The notes: generated by a model not told the origin, from the letters alone. DNA of 52,378 nucleotides from an uncultured Dorea sp. (GCA_947388185.1 CANDQP010000004.1:1-52378); one strand, 5' to 3'. Positions 16,573 to 26,312 are shown, counted from the first letter of the stretch. Numbers and translations: made by a program.

Positions 16573-18813
16573 TCATCCTCTCACTTTCGTTCCATTTCCG
16601 TCTCTCTTCGCCATCTTCAACCGGTTCAGCGACACCTCACGTTCTCCGACGGCTGCCTTCATCTCAGTTCCTTCTTCGAATATATAAGCTTCCTCCACCT
16701 CGTCATTCTTGCGAAGCTTGATCCCGCGTACACCGATGGCGCCCTTCTTCTTCTCAGACACCTCTTCCGCGGTGAATTTGAGGAAATATCCGTCCTTCGT
16801 CCGCAGCACCACACATTGATTCTCGCTGATCACCTGCACATTCACCACCGAATCGTCCGGCTGCAGCTTCGTGGCGGCGATCGTCCGCTTCGCCACCTGG
16901 AATTCACTTCCCTCTACCTGCTTGACCATCCCCTGCTTCGTGGCAAAGAAAAGCTTCGAATACCGCATCTGTTCCGCATCGCAGATATAGACAATCTCCT
17001 CCTGGGTGCTGTCAAAATTGCTGACATTATCCACCGGCAGGCCCTTATCCCGGAATTTGCCGTACGGCAGGTCTAAGACCTTGATCTGGTGCATCTTCCC
17101 CGTATTGGTGAAGATACACAGTTTCCCGGTATTCATACACGAGAGGATATACTTGTTCTCGGCATCCGCGGCCTCCTTATTCCTCCCATAGGTATTGGTG
17201 TCCACGGTCTTGGCGTAGCCAAACCGATCCATCAGGAATACGACCTCCTGCTCCTCCACCTTCTTCTCTTCATAGACTGCCTCCTCGGCATTCTCAACCA
17301 CCGTCCGGCGCTTCCGGGCAAATTCCGCCTTAAGCCTGTCCAAATCTTCTATGATCACATCCGCCATAGAATCATAGTTGTTCAAAATATCCTCGTATCT
17401 TGCTATCTTGCGGATCGTCTCGTCATGCTCCTTCATCAGCGCCTCGATCTCCAGACCGATGAGCTTATAGAGGCGCATCTCCAGGATCGCCGTCGCCTGC
17501 CGTTCGGTAAACCGGAGCATAGACGCCATCTTCTTGGATATCTTGGACTTGAACTTGATATTCTCCGTCACTCCGTTTACCAGACATGCCTTGGCATCCT
17601 TCACAGACTGGCTTCCCCGAAGGATCTCAATGATCAGGTCGATCACGTCGCACGCCTTGATAAGGCCTTCCTGAATCTCCTTCTTGTCCTTCTCTTTATT
17701 AAGAAGGTTCTGGTACTTCCTGGTCGCCATCTCGAACTGGAATTCCACGTGATGCTCTATAATCTTCTTAAGCCCCATGGTCTCCGGCCTGCCGTTCGCG
17801 ACTGCAAGCATATTTACCCCGAAGGTATCCTCAAGCCGGGTCTTCTTATAGAGCATGTTCGTCAGGTTCTCGATATCGGCGCCCTTCTTAAGCTCGATGA
17901 CGATCCGTATCCCTTCCTTGGACGACTGATTGGAGATGTCCACGATATCGTTGGTCTTCTTGGATTCCACCAGTGCGCAGACATCATTCAGGAACTTCCC
18001 GATCCCTGCGCCGATCATGGTATAGGGGATCTCGGTGATGACAAGACGGCTCTTGCCCCCCTTCATCTCCTCGACTTCTACCTTCCCCCGGAGCTTGATC
18101 TTCCCTGTCCCCGTCTCGTAGATCTCAAGAAGATCGTCCTTATTGACCACGATCCCCCCCGTCGGGAAATCCGGTCCCTTGATATGGCGCATCAGTTGCC
18201 GGGTGCTGATCTCGTCATTCTTCATATAGGCCTTGACCGCGTCGATCACTTCGCCCAGATTGTGGGTGGGGATGCTGGTCGCCATACCAACGGCAATCCC
18301 TTCCGCGCCGTTGACCAGGAGATTGGGAAGACGCACCGGCAGAACCTCCGGCTCCTTCTCTGTCTCATCGAAGTTCGGCACGAAATCCACGATATCCTTG
18401 TCAAGATCCGCCAGATATGCCTCCTGAGTCACCTTCGCAAGGCGCGCCTCCGTGTAACGCATGGCTGCCGCGCCGTCCCCTTCAATAGAACCGAAGTTGC
18501 CGTGTCCGTCAACCAGGATCATCCCCTTCTTAAATTCCTGCGCCATGACCACCAGAGACTCATAGATCGAGCTGTCCCCGTGAGGGTGATACTTACCCAT
18601 GGTATCGCCCACGATACGGGCGCACTTACGATAAGGCCTGTCATAACGTATCCCCAGCTCATGCATGTCGTACAAGGTACGTCTCTGTACCGGCTTAAGA
18701 CCGTCCCGGACATCCGGCAGCGCACGCGCTACGATCACACTCATGGCGTAGTCGATGTATGATTTCTTCATGACATCCGAATATTCTGTTCTGATAATTT
18801 GTGAATCCTGCAT
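16573..18813 (-). CDS. parC: type IIA topoisomerase subunit A, topoisomerase IV-like (ParC)
   Basis: 746 residues. The breakage-reunion domain includes the quinolone region [16 protein letters not shown] (Ser82, Glu85, apparently sensitive-type residues), the catalytic Tyr120 in [10 protein letters not shown] and [14 protein letters not shown] coiled-coil tower and C-terminal beta-pinwheel follow. The gyrase-defining box is replaced by [13 protein letters not shown], which fits topoisomerase IV (decatenation) better than gyrase. Together with the upstream ATPase subunit it forms an A2B2 enzyme. Whether it is topo IV or a second gyrase cannot be settled without the rest of the genome. Confidence 0.88.
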   Translation of the reverse strand: MQDSQIIRTEYSDVMKKSYIDYAMSVIVARALPDVRDGLKPVQRRTLYDMHELGIRYDRPYRKCARIVGDTMGKYHPHGDSSIYESLVVMAQEFKKGMILVDGHGNFGSIEGDGAAAMRYTEARLAKVTQEAYLADLDKDIVDFVPNFDETEKEPEVLPVRLPNLLVNGAEGIAVGMATSIPTHNLGEVIDAVKAYMKNDEISTRQLMRHIKGPDFPTGGIVVNKDDLLEIYETGTGKIKLRGKVEVEEMKGGKSRLVITEIPYTMIGAGIGKFLNDVCALVESKKTNDIVDISNQSSKEGIRIVIELKKGADIENLTNMLYKKTRLEDTFGVNMLAVANGRPETMGLKKIIEHHVEFQFEMATRKYQNLLNKEKDKKEIQEGLIKACDVIDLIIEILRGSQSVKDAKACLVNGVTENIKFKSKISKKMASMLRFTERQATAILEMRLYKLIGLEIEALMKEHDETIRKIARYEDILNNYDSMADVIIEDLDRLKAEFARKRRTVVENAEEAVYEEKKVEEQEVVFLMDRFGYAKTVDTNTYGRNKEAADAENKYILSCMNTGKLCIFTNTGKMHQIKVLDLPYGKFRDKGLPVDNVSNFDSTQEEIVYICDAEQMRYSKLFFATKQGMVKQVEGSEFQVAKRTIAATKLQPDDSVVNVQVISENQCVVLRTKDGYFLKFTAEEVSEKKKGAIGVRGIKLRKNDEVEEAYIFEEGTEMKAAVGEREVSLNRLKMAKRDGNGTKVRG

Positions 18814-18828
18814 CCTTTTCTCCTCACC

Positions 18829-20751
18829 TTATATATCCAACTCCGCCTCCGTCGCATTCTCATAGATGAATGTCCGCCTTGGCGGCACCTCCGTCCCCAT
18901 CAGCATCTCCGTCACGCCGGACGCCATCCTGGCATCCTCGATCTCCACAAGCTTCAATATCCGGGTATCCGGGTTCAGCGTCGTCTCCCATAGCTGGTCT
19001 GCGTCCATCTCGCCCAACCCCTTATATCTCTGCAGGGTAAACGGGCCGTCGTGCGTCCTGCGGTACCGCTCCAGCGCCTTATCGTCGTAGAGGTATTCCT
19101 CCTCCCCCTTCTTAGGCATGGCCTTATAGAGCGGCGGCATGGCGATATAGACATGTCCCTCGAAGATCAGCTCCGGCATAAACCGGTAAAAGAGCGTCAG
19201 AAGAAGGGTGGAAATGTGCGCCCCGTCCACATCCGCATCCGCCATGATGATGATCTTGTCATACCGCAGCCTGCTGATATCAAAATCATTGCCGTAGCCT
19301 TCCGAGAATCCGCATCCGAACGCATTGATCATGGTCTTGATCTCTGCATTGGCGAGGACCTTATCAATACTCGCCTTCTCCACGTTCAGGATCTTCCCGC
19401 GGATCGGAAGGATCGCCTGATACATCCGATCCCTCGCCGTCTTGGCGGACCCGCCGGCAGAATCTCCCTCCACGATGAAGATCTCGCACTTACTGGCATC
19501 CCGGCTCTCACAGTTGGCAAGCTTTCCATTGCTGTCAAAAGAATACTTCTGCTTCGTCAGAAGATTCGTCTTCGCCCGCTCCTCCGTCTTGCGGATCTTC
19601 GCCGCCTTCTCCGCGCACCCGATCACCTTCTTAAGATTCTCAAGGTTCCTGTCAAAATACCGGATGATCTCGTCATTGGCCACCTTACTGCAAGCCTTGG
19701 ATGCATCCGGATTGTCAAGCTTGGTCTTGGTCTGTCCCTCGAATCTTGGGTCCGGATGCTTGATTGACACGATGGCTGTCATCCCGTTCCTTACATCCGC
19801 CCCGGTAAAGTTGCTGTCCTTCTCCTTCAAGATCCCAAGCTCCCTGGCATACTGGTTGATCACCGTGGTAAAGGTTGTCTTAAATCCAGTCAGATGGGTT
19901 CCTCCTTCTGCATTGTAGATATTGTTGCAGAAGCCAAGAACATTTTCATGGAACTCATTCACATACTGGAACGCCGCCTCCACCTCGATCCCTTCTGCCT
20001 CTCCTTTGAAATAAACCGGCTCATGGACCGCTTCCTTCTTGGAATTCAGATCCTTGATAAACCCTAAGATCCCGTCCGGTTCATGGTAGACGATATGCTC
20101 CGGCTCACCGCCCCTCTTGTCATCAAATATAATGGTAAGCTCCGGATTCAGGTAAGCCGTCTCATGCATCCGGCTCTTCACCTCGTCCGCGCGGAACCTC
20201 GTCTTCTCAAATATCGTATCATCCGGCAGAAAATTCACCTTCGTACCGGTCTTCCTCGTCTTCCCGATCTTCGGGAGAAGCCCGTCCTCAAGCTCGATCA
20301 CCGGCTTCCCTCTCTCATACCGGTCATGATGGACGTATCCTTCCCTGCTGATCTCCACATCCATATAAACGGAAAGCGCATTCACAACAGAGGAACCCAC
20401 TCCGTGAAGTCCTCCGCTCGTCTTATACGCAGTATCGTCAAACTTGCCGCCGGCGTGAAGCGTCGTATAGACGACTCTCGCCGCTGAAACACCTGTCGCA
20501 TGAAGGCCCACCGGAACACCTCTTCCATTGTCCGTTACCGTAGCCGATCCATCATCCTCAAGTGTAACATGGATCTCTGAACAAAATCCTGCCAGATGCT
20601 CATCCACCGCATTGTCCACGATCTCATAGATCAGATGGTTCAATCCCTTCGTTGATACACTCCCGATGTACATTCCCGGCCGTTTGCGTACCGCTTCCAA
20701 TCCTTCCAGTATGGCAATGCTGTCCGCATCATATGTATTCTTGTTCGCCAT
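18829..20751 (-). CDS. parE: type IIA topoisomerase subunit B, topoisomerase IV-like (ParE)
   Basis: About 640 residues from MANKNTYDADSIAILEGLEA. GHKL ATPase domain: EIVDNAVDEHLAG, VTDNGRGVPVGL, GGLHGVGSSVVNALS. A transducer domain follows, then the TOPRIM domain with EGDSAGGSAK and IMADADVDGAHI, ending in a PLYK...RYKGLGEMDADQLWETT tail. The start at 20751 follows AAAGGAT and matches family N-termini; an in-frame start at 20805 adds 18 unrelated residues. parC begins 15 bp downstream. Confidence 0.9.
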   Translation of the reverse strand: MANKNTYDADSIAILEGLEAVRKRPGMYIGSVSTKGLNHLIYEIVDNAVDEHLAGFCSEIHVTLEDDGSATVTDNGRGVPVGLHATGVSAARVVYTTLHAGGKFDDTAYKTSGGLHGVGSSVVNALSVYMDVEISREGYVHHDRYERGKPVIELEDGLLPKIGKTRKTGTKVNFLPDDTIFEKTRFRADEVKSRMHETAYLNPELTIIFDDKRGGEPEHIVYHEPDGILGFIKDLNSKKEAVHEPVYFKGEAEGIEVEAAFQYVNEFHENVLGFCNNIYNAEGGTHLTGFKTTFTTVINQYARELGILKEKDSNFTGADVRNGMTAIVSIKHPDPRFEGQTKTKLDNPDASKACSKVANDEIIRYFDRNLENLKKVIGCAEKAAKIRKTEERAKTNLLTKQKYSFDSNGKLANCESRDASKCEIFIVEGDSAGGSAKTARDRMYQAILPIRGKILNVEKASIDKVLANAEIKTMINAFGCGFSEGYGNDFDISRLRYDKIIIMADADVDGAHISTLLLTLFYRFMPELIFEGHVYIAMPPLYKAMPKKGEEEYLYDDKALERYRRTHDGPFTLQRYKGLGEMDADQLWETTLNPDTRILKLVEIEDARMASGVTEMLMGTEVPPRRTFIYENATEAELDI

Positions 20752-20841
20752 TCCAAATAGATCCTTTCTCTGTATTTCTGCCGGCCAAGCCATGCAGCAT
20801 ACCATATCTTAGCACAAAATGTGGCTCAGTTCAAACACATT

Positions 20842-22026
20842 TTATTCGACAAGTACCGTATTTAGTGTTTCCGCCAGTATTTCCATGGCATTTCGCATCT
20901 CTTCCACCGTGTTCGTCTGCGCTCCGGCTTCTATCAGCAGCGTCTTTGGCTTGAAATGCATGTTATACCGGTAGCCTCTCAGGTATATGTGCCTGGTAAA
21001 TCCCGGATATTTGTTCGCGGCGGCAATCTGAAGCTGCAGGGAAAACGCCAGATTGTCTTCTATATAGGGATTGGGGAGATATGCAATATTACCGTTCGCC
21101 TTCGTCCTGCTAAGCCCGTTGAAGAACATGATCTGGGCCGTAGGCTTCCCCTTGATCTCCGCTGCCAGATGGGTTCCTTCCGCCACTCCGTCTCTGTGAA
21201 GGTCGATCACCACTTCGATGCTTGGGTTCTCCGCAAGGATCTTCTGGATCTGCGGCTCTGCCAGCTCGTATGCCATACTCCGATCAAGCTTGCCGTCCAC
21301 CAGGTCGTAGACTCCTTCATGGTGGATCGTCTCAATCCCGTATGTATCATTCAGAAGCTCTGTAAGATAGGTTCCCATCCCCAGGATCGTCGTGCCGGGA
21401 TCTCCCGGCACAGAGTCGGCAAAGCCTTCCTGGGAATGCGTGTGATAGATCAGCACCTTGGGACCCTTTGACCCGTCAAGCTTCATATTCTTGCCGAGAA
21501 GCTTCTCTGCATTGAGCAATTCCGGATCGGCCATCGTATTGGAATCAACGGTATAGAAATTCCCCAGCAGATATTCATAATTCATCAGCTTTTCCATGGA
21601 CGTATCAATCTGAGGACCCATGGTCTGCGCCACCTCTTCCTCCTGCCCGTCCTTCGTCACAAGCTTCCCGTTCTCGTCCACCATATTCTCATCATTTGCC
21701 TGGCTGGCAAGGATCATCTGGTATGTCTCCCGATCCTCCACATCCGTATGGGAGCCTGCCTTTCCTTCTATATAAGTACCCAGGGGTATCAGCTCCATAG
21801 CCGTCGCCGCCACCCAGTCCTTAAGGGATTCCCCTCCTCCGTTCTCCACATAGGAGAAGCCGGTCAGAAATGTCTCCGCTCCTTTGGTAAGAAGGATCCG
21901 GTTTATCTTCGTCATCATCCTTGGCCTGGGCCCCTTCGGCAGGGAAATATTCATACAGGCATATACCATCAGGATTCCTGATATAAGCACGATCAGGATC
22001 CGGCTGATCCAAGGTTTCCGTTCCAC
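20842..22026 (-). CDS. spoIIP: stage II sporulation protein P, engulfment amidase/endopeptidase
   Basis: 394 residues with an N-terminal membrane anchor (ISRILIVLISGILMVYA). The catalytic SpoIIP domain (about 185-394) carries LIYHTHSQE, HHEGVYD, VIDLHRDG and LIEAGAQTNT, which supply the zinc-type ligands of the N-acetylmuramoyl-L-alanine amidase/endopeptidase fold. SpoIIP with SpoIID and SpoIIM thins septal peptidoglycan and drives engulfment. It lies 53 bp after gpr, the same pair as in Bacillus. Confidence 0.95.
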   Translation of the reverse strand: MERKPWISRILIVLISGILMVYACMNISLPKGPRPRMMTKINRILLTKGAETFLTGFSYVENGGGESLKDWVAATAMELIPLGTYIEGKAGSHTDVEDRETYQMILASQANDENMVDENGKLVTKDGQEEEVAQTMGPQIDTSMEKLMNYEYLLGNFYTVDSNTMADPELLNAEKLLGKNMKLDGSKGPKVLIYHTHSQEGFADSVPGDPGTTILGMGTYLTELLNDTYGIETIHHEGVYDLVDGKLDRSMAYELAEPQIQKILAENPSIEVVIDLHRDGVAEGTHLAAEIKGKPTAQIMFFNGLSRTKANGNIAYLPNPYIEDNLAFSLQLQIAAANKYPGFTRHIYLRGYRYNMHFKPKTLLIEAGAQTNTVEEMRNAMEILAETLNTVLVE

Positions 22027-22079
22027 GCCATCACTCCATTTTCACAGTGTATTCCCGCAATGCACATCGCTTTTTAACA

Positions 22080-23069
22080 CTATATGACACCCATTTCCTG
22101 ATTATGTGCATGTCCCTTTGAAAATAGCATGTTTAACGCCTCTGATATGGTATAGCTGATCCGTTTAACCGTCTCGTCAATGTCCTTAGGCGTCACAAAC
22201 AGTCCGTTCAGATGCGGGGATATCAGTTCCTTTACCAGCTCATACTTCTCTGCCGCATTGTACCCCTGCATGACAACCCCCACACCCCTGAGAGTCTCCG
22301 AGCTCTCCAGAGCAAGGATCAGATTCTCCATGGTATCATTGACGATAGTCGCCGCATCCACCACCGTCGGCACGCCGATGGCAAGTACCGGAATCCCCAC
22401 CGTATCCTTCGTGATGGCATTGCGGTGGTTCCCCACACCGGAGCCGGGATTGATCCCCGTATCTGAGATCTGGATGGTCCGGTTCAGCCTCTTAGAGCTT
22501 CTTGCCGCCAGCGCGTCCACTGCGATCATCATATCCGGTTTCGTCTCCCGGACGATCCCCTTGATGATCTCCACCGTCTCCATTCCGGTCTGCGCCATGA
22601 CTCCAGGCACGATAGCACTCACCAGACGCACATTCTCCTCTCCCATGGCATATTTCCCGTATTCCTTCACGATATGCCTGGTGATGTTCAGATTATCCAC
22701 CACATACGGGCCAAGGGCATCCGGCGTCACCTTCCGGTTACCAAGCCCCACCACCAGGATGGAATAGTCTTCCCTGTCCTTCCTGATGAAATGTGAGAGG
22801 AACTTCGCAAGCTCTTTCGATATCTCGGCATGGTAGTCCTCATCCGGAACCGCCATATTCAGCGCCTCCATGGTAATATAGGTTCCCACCGGCTTGCGCA
22901 TCACCTTCGCCCCGTTCTCCGTCTCGATCTTGACGGTCGTCACCTTGATCTCCCGCTCCTCGTCATAGTCCTCGGAGAGTGTAACGCCCTGTACCTCCAC
23001 ATTGTCCGACTCAAACCGCTCCTTGTCCTCAAGAGCAAGGTCCGTCCTGATGCTATACTTTTCAATCAT
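22080..23069 (-). CDS. gpr: germination protease GPR
   Basis: 329 residues starting MIEKYSIRTDLALEDKERF. GPR is an aspartic-type protease (A25) that degrades small acid-soluble spore proteins in the first minutes of germination. It is made as a zymogen that self-processes near its N-terminus. Conserved blocks include VGLGNRKVTPDALGPYVVDN, MIAVDALAARSSKRLN and TGINPGSGVGNHR. It is the first gene of gpr-spoIIP. I could not identify a convincing sigmaF/G promoter upstream. Confidence 0.96.
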   Translation of the reverse strand: MIEKYSIRTDLALEDKERFESDNVEVQGVTLSEDYDEEREIKVTTVKIETENGAKVMRKPVGTYITMEALNMAVPDEDYHAEISKELAKFLSHFIRKDREDYSILVVGLGNRKVTPDALGPYVVDNLNITRHIVKEYGKYAMGEENVRLVSAIVPGVMAQTGMETVEIIKGIVRETKPDMMIAVDALAARSSKRLNRTIQISDTGINPGSGVGNHRNAITKDTVGIPVLAIGVPTVVDAATIVNDTMENLILALESSETLRGVGVVMQGYNAAEKYELVKELISPHLNGLFVTPKDIDETVKRISYTISEALNMLFSKGHAHNQEMGVI

Positions 23070-23133
23070 CCCTTACATCCTCGCTTTATCTTATTTATTA
23101 TCCTATTTTTTACAAATATTTGAGAAATATGTA

Positions 23134-23162
23134 TTGACAGAAAGCATTCCTTGCCCTAAAAT
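23134..23162 (+). promoter_or_regulatory. sigmaA-type promoter of rpsT
   Basis: TTGACA (23134-23139), 17-bp spacer, TAAAAT (23157-23162). About 90 nt of leader follow, including an inverted repeat TCGTTAGA (23176-23183) / TCTAACGA (23199-23206) that may have an autoregulatory role. Confidence 0.85.
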
Positions 23163-23258
23163 AAATTCGTATGTTTCGTTAGAACGTCCGTGTCCGGCTC
23201 TAACGAAGTCAGAATCGATACTAATGAATCGAAATATCAGATATTGGAGGTGGACAAA

Positions 23259-23522
23259 TTGGCTAATATCAAATCTGCAAAGAAGAGAATCCTGGTGAAT
23301 GAGACAAAGGCTGCAAGGAATAAATCAATCAAGTCTAAGGTTAAGACTTGTGTGAAGAAGGTAGAGACAGCCGTTGCTAACAAGGATGCAGAGGCCGCTG
23401 CTGCTGCTCTCAAGGTTGCAACCGTTGAGATCAACAAGGCAGGAAGCAAGGGCGTTTATCATAAGAATACTTGCTCCAGGAAGATTTCCCGTCTGGCAAA
23501 AGCTGTGAACGGAATCGCTTAA
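23259..23522 (+). CDS. rpsT: 30S ribosomal protein S20 (TTG start)
   Basis: 87 residues starting at TTG, 8 nt after GGAGG: (M)ANIKSAKKRILVNETKAA, the bS20 N-terminus. The mature protein is a Lys-rich three-helix bundle that binds 16S rRNA helices 9, 11 and 44. An upstream in-frame ATG at 23190 would add residues unlike any S20, so TTG is chosen; non-AUG starts are known for rpsT and slow its translation. It is monocistronic, with its own promoter and terminator. Confidence 0.97.
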   Translation: MANIKSAKKRILVNETKAARNKSIKSKVKTCVKKVETAVANKDAEAAAAALKVATVEINKAGSKGVYHKNTCSRKISRLAKAVNGIA

Positions 23523-23544
23523 TCGACTGTATAGATAGAATCAT

Positions 23545-23575
23545 AAAAACAGCCATACCGTCAGTGGCTGTTTTT
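23545..23575. terminator. bidirectional terminator between rpsT and the histidine kinase gene
   Basis: AAAAACAGCCA (23545-23555) pairs with TGGCTGTTTTT (23565-23575) around a 9-nt loop. A T-run lies on the plus side and a short A/T flank on the other, serving both convergent genes. Confidence 0.9.
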
Positions 23576-23581
23576 ATTTTG

Positions 23582-24718
23582 CTATTTTTCATTGCTTATC
23601 TGACAGAACACCTCCGTCCCCTCCTCCTCAGAGGAACGAAACCGAAGCTTAAAGCCATGCACCCTGGCGATCTCCCGGCACACCTGAATCCCATATCCAT
23701 GCATTCCCATACGGCTTGCAGGCAGCTCCTGCCCCTTGTTGAAGTCCCTTAATAACTCCTCATCCATAGGTTTCCCGTCATTCCAGATGCGGATCCCTTC
23801 TTCATCTGCCGTAATTCTGACCAGGCTTCCGGCCCTTGACGCATTGGCTGTCAGATTATCAAGCAGGCAGAGTACCAGCGTCCTGTCACCGTTCAGGAAT
23901 TCCAGTTGACAGTCAACCTCAACATTCGGATATTTTTCTTCCAGTTCAAGAAGCATCTTCCTGACATCTATTCTCTCGATCTGAATGGAGCCTTCCCGCA
24001 CATTTCCCATGATCAGCAGCTTCTCCGTGATGTTCTCCAGATGCTTCGCGCTGTCTACGATCTGCCTTGCAGCGAAGAAACGCTCCTCTTCTGTAAGCTT
24101 CCCCATCATAAGATATTCCGCATATCCCCTAATCCCGGTGAGCGGCGTCCGAAGCTCATGGGCGATCTGGTTCACCGGGCGGTTGATCCGGCGCATGGTA
24201 TAATATAGAAACAATCCCATAATTCCCGCAAACATCAGCCCTGCCCCGCAGAAGATCCACATTCTCCTCATCTGGATCTGGGACAGGTTCTTAAGCTGAT
24301 GCACATACTCCACCGTGATCTCATCTTCTTCCTCCCGTCCAATCTCCAAAATAACCAGACAGCGCTCTCCTCTGACCCTTCTGATCCCGATCTGAGAGCC
24401 TTCTGCCCCCGCATCCGTCATCTGCCCTTCCTGAATATAATCTGCCGCAGTATATCCGTTCACGCATACCCTGATAAGGATCCCTGCCTCCTCGTATCTC
24501 CTGCCCGCATCATTTAAATTCATGGCCATCCGGCTAATCTCCTCATCCTTAAGCCCGGCAGCCAGATAGTAGATACTTCTCTCATTGTTTCTTGCCTGAT
24601 CGACCCACTGCTTCACCTCATTCAGAGAGATATAAGCGTCCAGAACCAACAGCCCGGCACAGATCACCGCCAGAAATATTCCATATATCACCAGAAAATT
24701 CTTCTTCCATAACTGCAT
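23582..24718 (-). CDS. sensor histidine kinase (two-component system)
   Basis: About 378 residues from MQLWKKNFLVIYGIFL. Two transmembrane helices (about 8-28 and 155-177) flank an extracytoplasmic sensor of about 125 residues. DHp helix: IAHELRTPLTGIRGYAEYL with the phosphoacceptor His. The ATPase domain is recognisable (LDNLTANASRAG, IRIWNDGKPMDEE, GYGIQVCREIARVHG) but the N- and G1-boxes deviate from consensus. The start at 24718 is 7 nt after GGAG, one base past the response regulator stop; coupling is likely. The stimulus is unknown, but the small upstream gene may encode an accessory sensor or target. Confidence 0.88.
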   Translation of the reverse strand: MQLWKKNFLVIYGIFLAVICAGLLVLDAYISLNEVKQWVDQARNNERSIYYLAAGLKDEEISRMAMNLNDAGRRYEEAGILIRVCVNGYTAADYIQEGQMTDAGAEGSQIGIRRVRGERCLVILEIGREEEDEITVEYVHQLKNLSQIQMRRMWIFCGAGLMFAGIMGLFLYYTMRRINRPVNQIAHELRTPLTGIRGYAEYLMMGKLTEEERFFAARQIVDSAKHLENITEKLLIMGNVREGSIQIERIDVRKMLLELEEKYPNVEVDCQLEFLNGDRTLVLCLLDNLTANASRAGSLVRITADEEGIRIWNDGKPMDEELLRDFNKGQELPASRMGMHGYGIQVCREIARVHGFKLRFRSSEEEGTEVFCQISNEK

Positions 24719-24719
24719 C

Positions 24720-25379
24720 CTAAATCTCCAACCGATATCCATATTTAAAAATAGTCTTGATCTCCTCTTCCAAGCCAAGCTTCTGCCGAAGTCTTCGGAT
24801 ATGCACATCCACGGTACGGTCATCCCCGCCAAAGTCCATCCCCCAGGCAAGCTCAAGAAGCCGTTCCCTGGAAAGCGCGATATTCTTATTGAGCAGCAGG
24901 ACCTTCAGAAGCTCGTACTCCCGGTTGGTAAGCTCAACCGAAGTCCCCTCCTTCTTCACGAGCCCGCCCGCCAGATCCACCTCCACATCCCTGATACGGA
25001 AGAGATTCTGCTCCTTATTGAATCTTCTCAGCACCACCTGCACTCTGGCTAACAGCTCTTCCATGGCAAAAGGCTTCACGATATAATCCTCCGCGCCTCC
25101 CCTTAGCCCCTTCACACGGTCAGGCACCTCGTCTCTTGCAGTCACGCAGATCACCGGAATCACAGCATATTCCCGGGCAATCTGCCGCATCAGCGCGAAG
25201 CCGTCCATATCCGGCAGGCCGATATCTAAAAGGATCAGATCGATCCGTTTCTCCTCCAACACAGCCAGGGCTTCCCGGCCTGAATAAGCCGGAAGCCCAA
25301 TATGTCCAGTCATAGTCAATGTTCTTCGGATGAGTTCGTTGATTCTCCTGTCATCCTCTACGATCAATATGTCTGCCAC
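24720..25379 (-). CDS. OmpR/PhoB family response regulator
   Basis: 219 residues. Receiver domain with acidic pocket DD (residues 9-10), phosphoacceptor Asp52 (LILLDIGLPDMDG) and conserved Lys in DYIVKPFAMEELLARVQ. C-terminal winged helix with LTNREYELLKVLLLNKN and VDVHIRRLRQKL. It is the partner of the kinase encoded immediately downstream. OmpR-type regulators bind direct repeats about 11 bp apart; exactly such a pair stands at the operon promoter (26025-26042), suggesting autoregulation. Confidence 0.94.
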   Translation of the reverse strand: MADILIVEDDRRINELIRRTLTMTGHIGLPAYSGREALAVLEEKRIDLILLDIGLPDMDGFALMRQIAREYAVIPVICVTARDEVPDRVKGLRGGAEDYIVKPFAMEELLARVQVVLRRFNKEQNLFRIRDVEVDLAGGLVKKEGTSVELTNREYELLKVLLLNKNIALSRERLLELAWGMDFGGDDRTVDVHIRRLRQKLGLEEEIKTIFKYGYRLEI

Positions 25380-25385
25380 TATTCC

Positions 25386-25967
25386 TTACCCCTTCGGATG
25401 ATCGGAAGTCTCAAAAGCCTTCTCCCCAATCTCGATCAACTGCTCTGTCGTCAGGTCTGAGATCACTGCTTTGTCCGGATTGATCTCATATCCCTTACAC
25501 ATCTCTCTTATGACTTCTTCACCGTCGCCGAAGGCATAGATCTCCTGGATATACATCTGAAGCGACGCGAACGCGCCTTTTCCCCATTCCTTTCCCAGGA
25601 GCGGACAGTTTCCCATATCCTTCAATAGCCACAGAGCCTCCTCGTAGTTGCGCATTTCACGGGTGACATCCTCACTCTTCACCGTGTCATAATCAAGATT
25701 ATACTTGTCACAGACCTCTTTTGCAATCTCTTCATCTAAAACTTTATCTTTATAAAGGCAGTCCTCACTTGAATACCTCTGGTAGCTCTGTGAGTCCTCC
25801 TCCATCTCCCCGGCTTCAAATCCCATCTCCTTCTCTGCCGCCGATACTACTGTCTTCTCCGCCTGTCCCCTGGACCAGTAGATTCCCAGTCCCAGTCCTG
25901 CCGTCATACAGACCGCCATCCCTGCTGCTGTCAATATCACTCTGAATTTCTTCCATGTTTTGTTCAT
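25386..25967 (-). CDS. membrane-anchored extracytoplasmic protein of unknown function
   Basis: About 193 residues from MNKTWKKFRVILTAAGMAV, with one N-terminal hydrophobic segment to about residue 30 and the remainder outside the membrane. The outer part is acidic (EKEMGFEAGEMEEDSQSYQR) and has a helical region with several Cys (DCLYK, KEVCDKY, GNCPLLGKEW, REMCKGYEIN). The start follows GGGAG by 8 nt. It is the first gene of an operon with the OmpR-type regulator and kinase, 6 bp before the former, so a sensory or target role is plausible. I do not recognise a named family. Confidence 0.75.
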   Translation of the reverse strand: MNKTWKKFRVILTAAGMAVCMTAGLGLGIYWSRGQAEKTVVSAAEKEMGFEAGEMEEDSQSYQRYSSEDCLYKDKVLDEEIAKEVCDKYNLDYDTVKSEDVTREMRNYEEALWLLKDMGNCPLLGKEWGKGAFASLQMYIQEIYAFGDGEEVIREMCKGYEINPDKAVISDLTTEQLIEIGEKAFETSDHPKG

Positions 25968-26012
25968 AATCTTCGCTCCCTTCTCTGGCAAAACCTTTTT
26001 TATTACAGGCTC

Positions 26013-26042
26013 ATTATACAGCGCAGTTGTTGCAAAGTTGTT
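26013..26042 (-). promoter_or_regulatory. operon promoter with 11-bp-spaced direct repeats
   Basis: Minus strand: TATAAT at 26013-26018. At the -35 position stand two AACAACT repeats (26036-26042 and 26025-26031) offset by exactly 11 bp, with no good -35 hexamer. This is the pattern of a PhoB/OmpR-activated promoter and fits control by the encoded regulator. Confidence 0.6.
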
Positions 26043-26084
26043 ACATGAAATATCAATTCATAAAAATCCATCCTGCAAACAAAA

Positions 26085-26123
26085 GATGTAAAGCCCTTAA
26101 AAATGGAACAAAGACTTTACACC
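26085..26123 (-). terminator. terminator of the 57-codon orphan gene
   Basis: Minus strand: GGTGTAAAG pairs with CTTTACATC around a 21-nt loop, followed by TTTTGTTTG. It lies just past the stop of the small gene. Confidence 0.7.
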
Positions 26124-26129
26124 TTTTTA

Positions 26130-26303
26130 TTACTTTGTATCTTTGGTTAAAGACGGATTCTGATATAATTTTTGTTCGATAAATTCTCTTTCAAACGCAA
26201 TGACTTCTAATGCCTCTTTATCTTTGGTTACTGCCTCGATCCGTTTCAACAATCTCAGCTGATCAATAAGATAACCATTATATTCTTTTTCATTATTCGG
26301 CAT
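26130..26303 (-). CDS. small orphan protein, 57 aa
   Basis: 57 residues, starting MPNNEKEYNGYLIDQLRLLK and continuing with charged helical sequence, EALEVIAFEREFIEQ, to the C-terminal SLTKDTK. GAGGTG lies 5 nt before the ATG and a terminator directly follows, so it looks like a real gene. It is predicted all-alpha, with no Cys and no membrane segment. A fragment of another gene ends 9 bp upstream. Short proteins of this look occur in clostridial mobile elements, but I cannot assign a family. Confidence 0.6.
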   Translation of the reverse strand: MPNNEKEYNGYLIDQLRLLKRIEAVTKDKEALEVIAFEREFIEQKLYQNPSLTKDTK

Positions 26304-26312
26304 ATTTTCACC

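Noticed and set aside
17089..18762. Long plus-strand open frame of over 550 codons opposite parC
   Set aside because: It is antisense to a fully conserved topoisomerase gene, with a His/Leu/Arg-rich low-complexity product and no ribosome-binding site; a shadow of codon bias.
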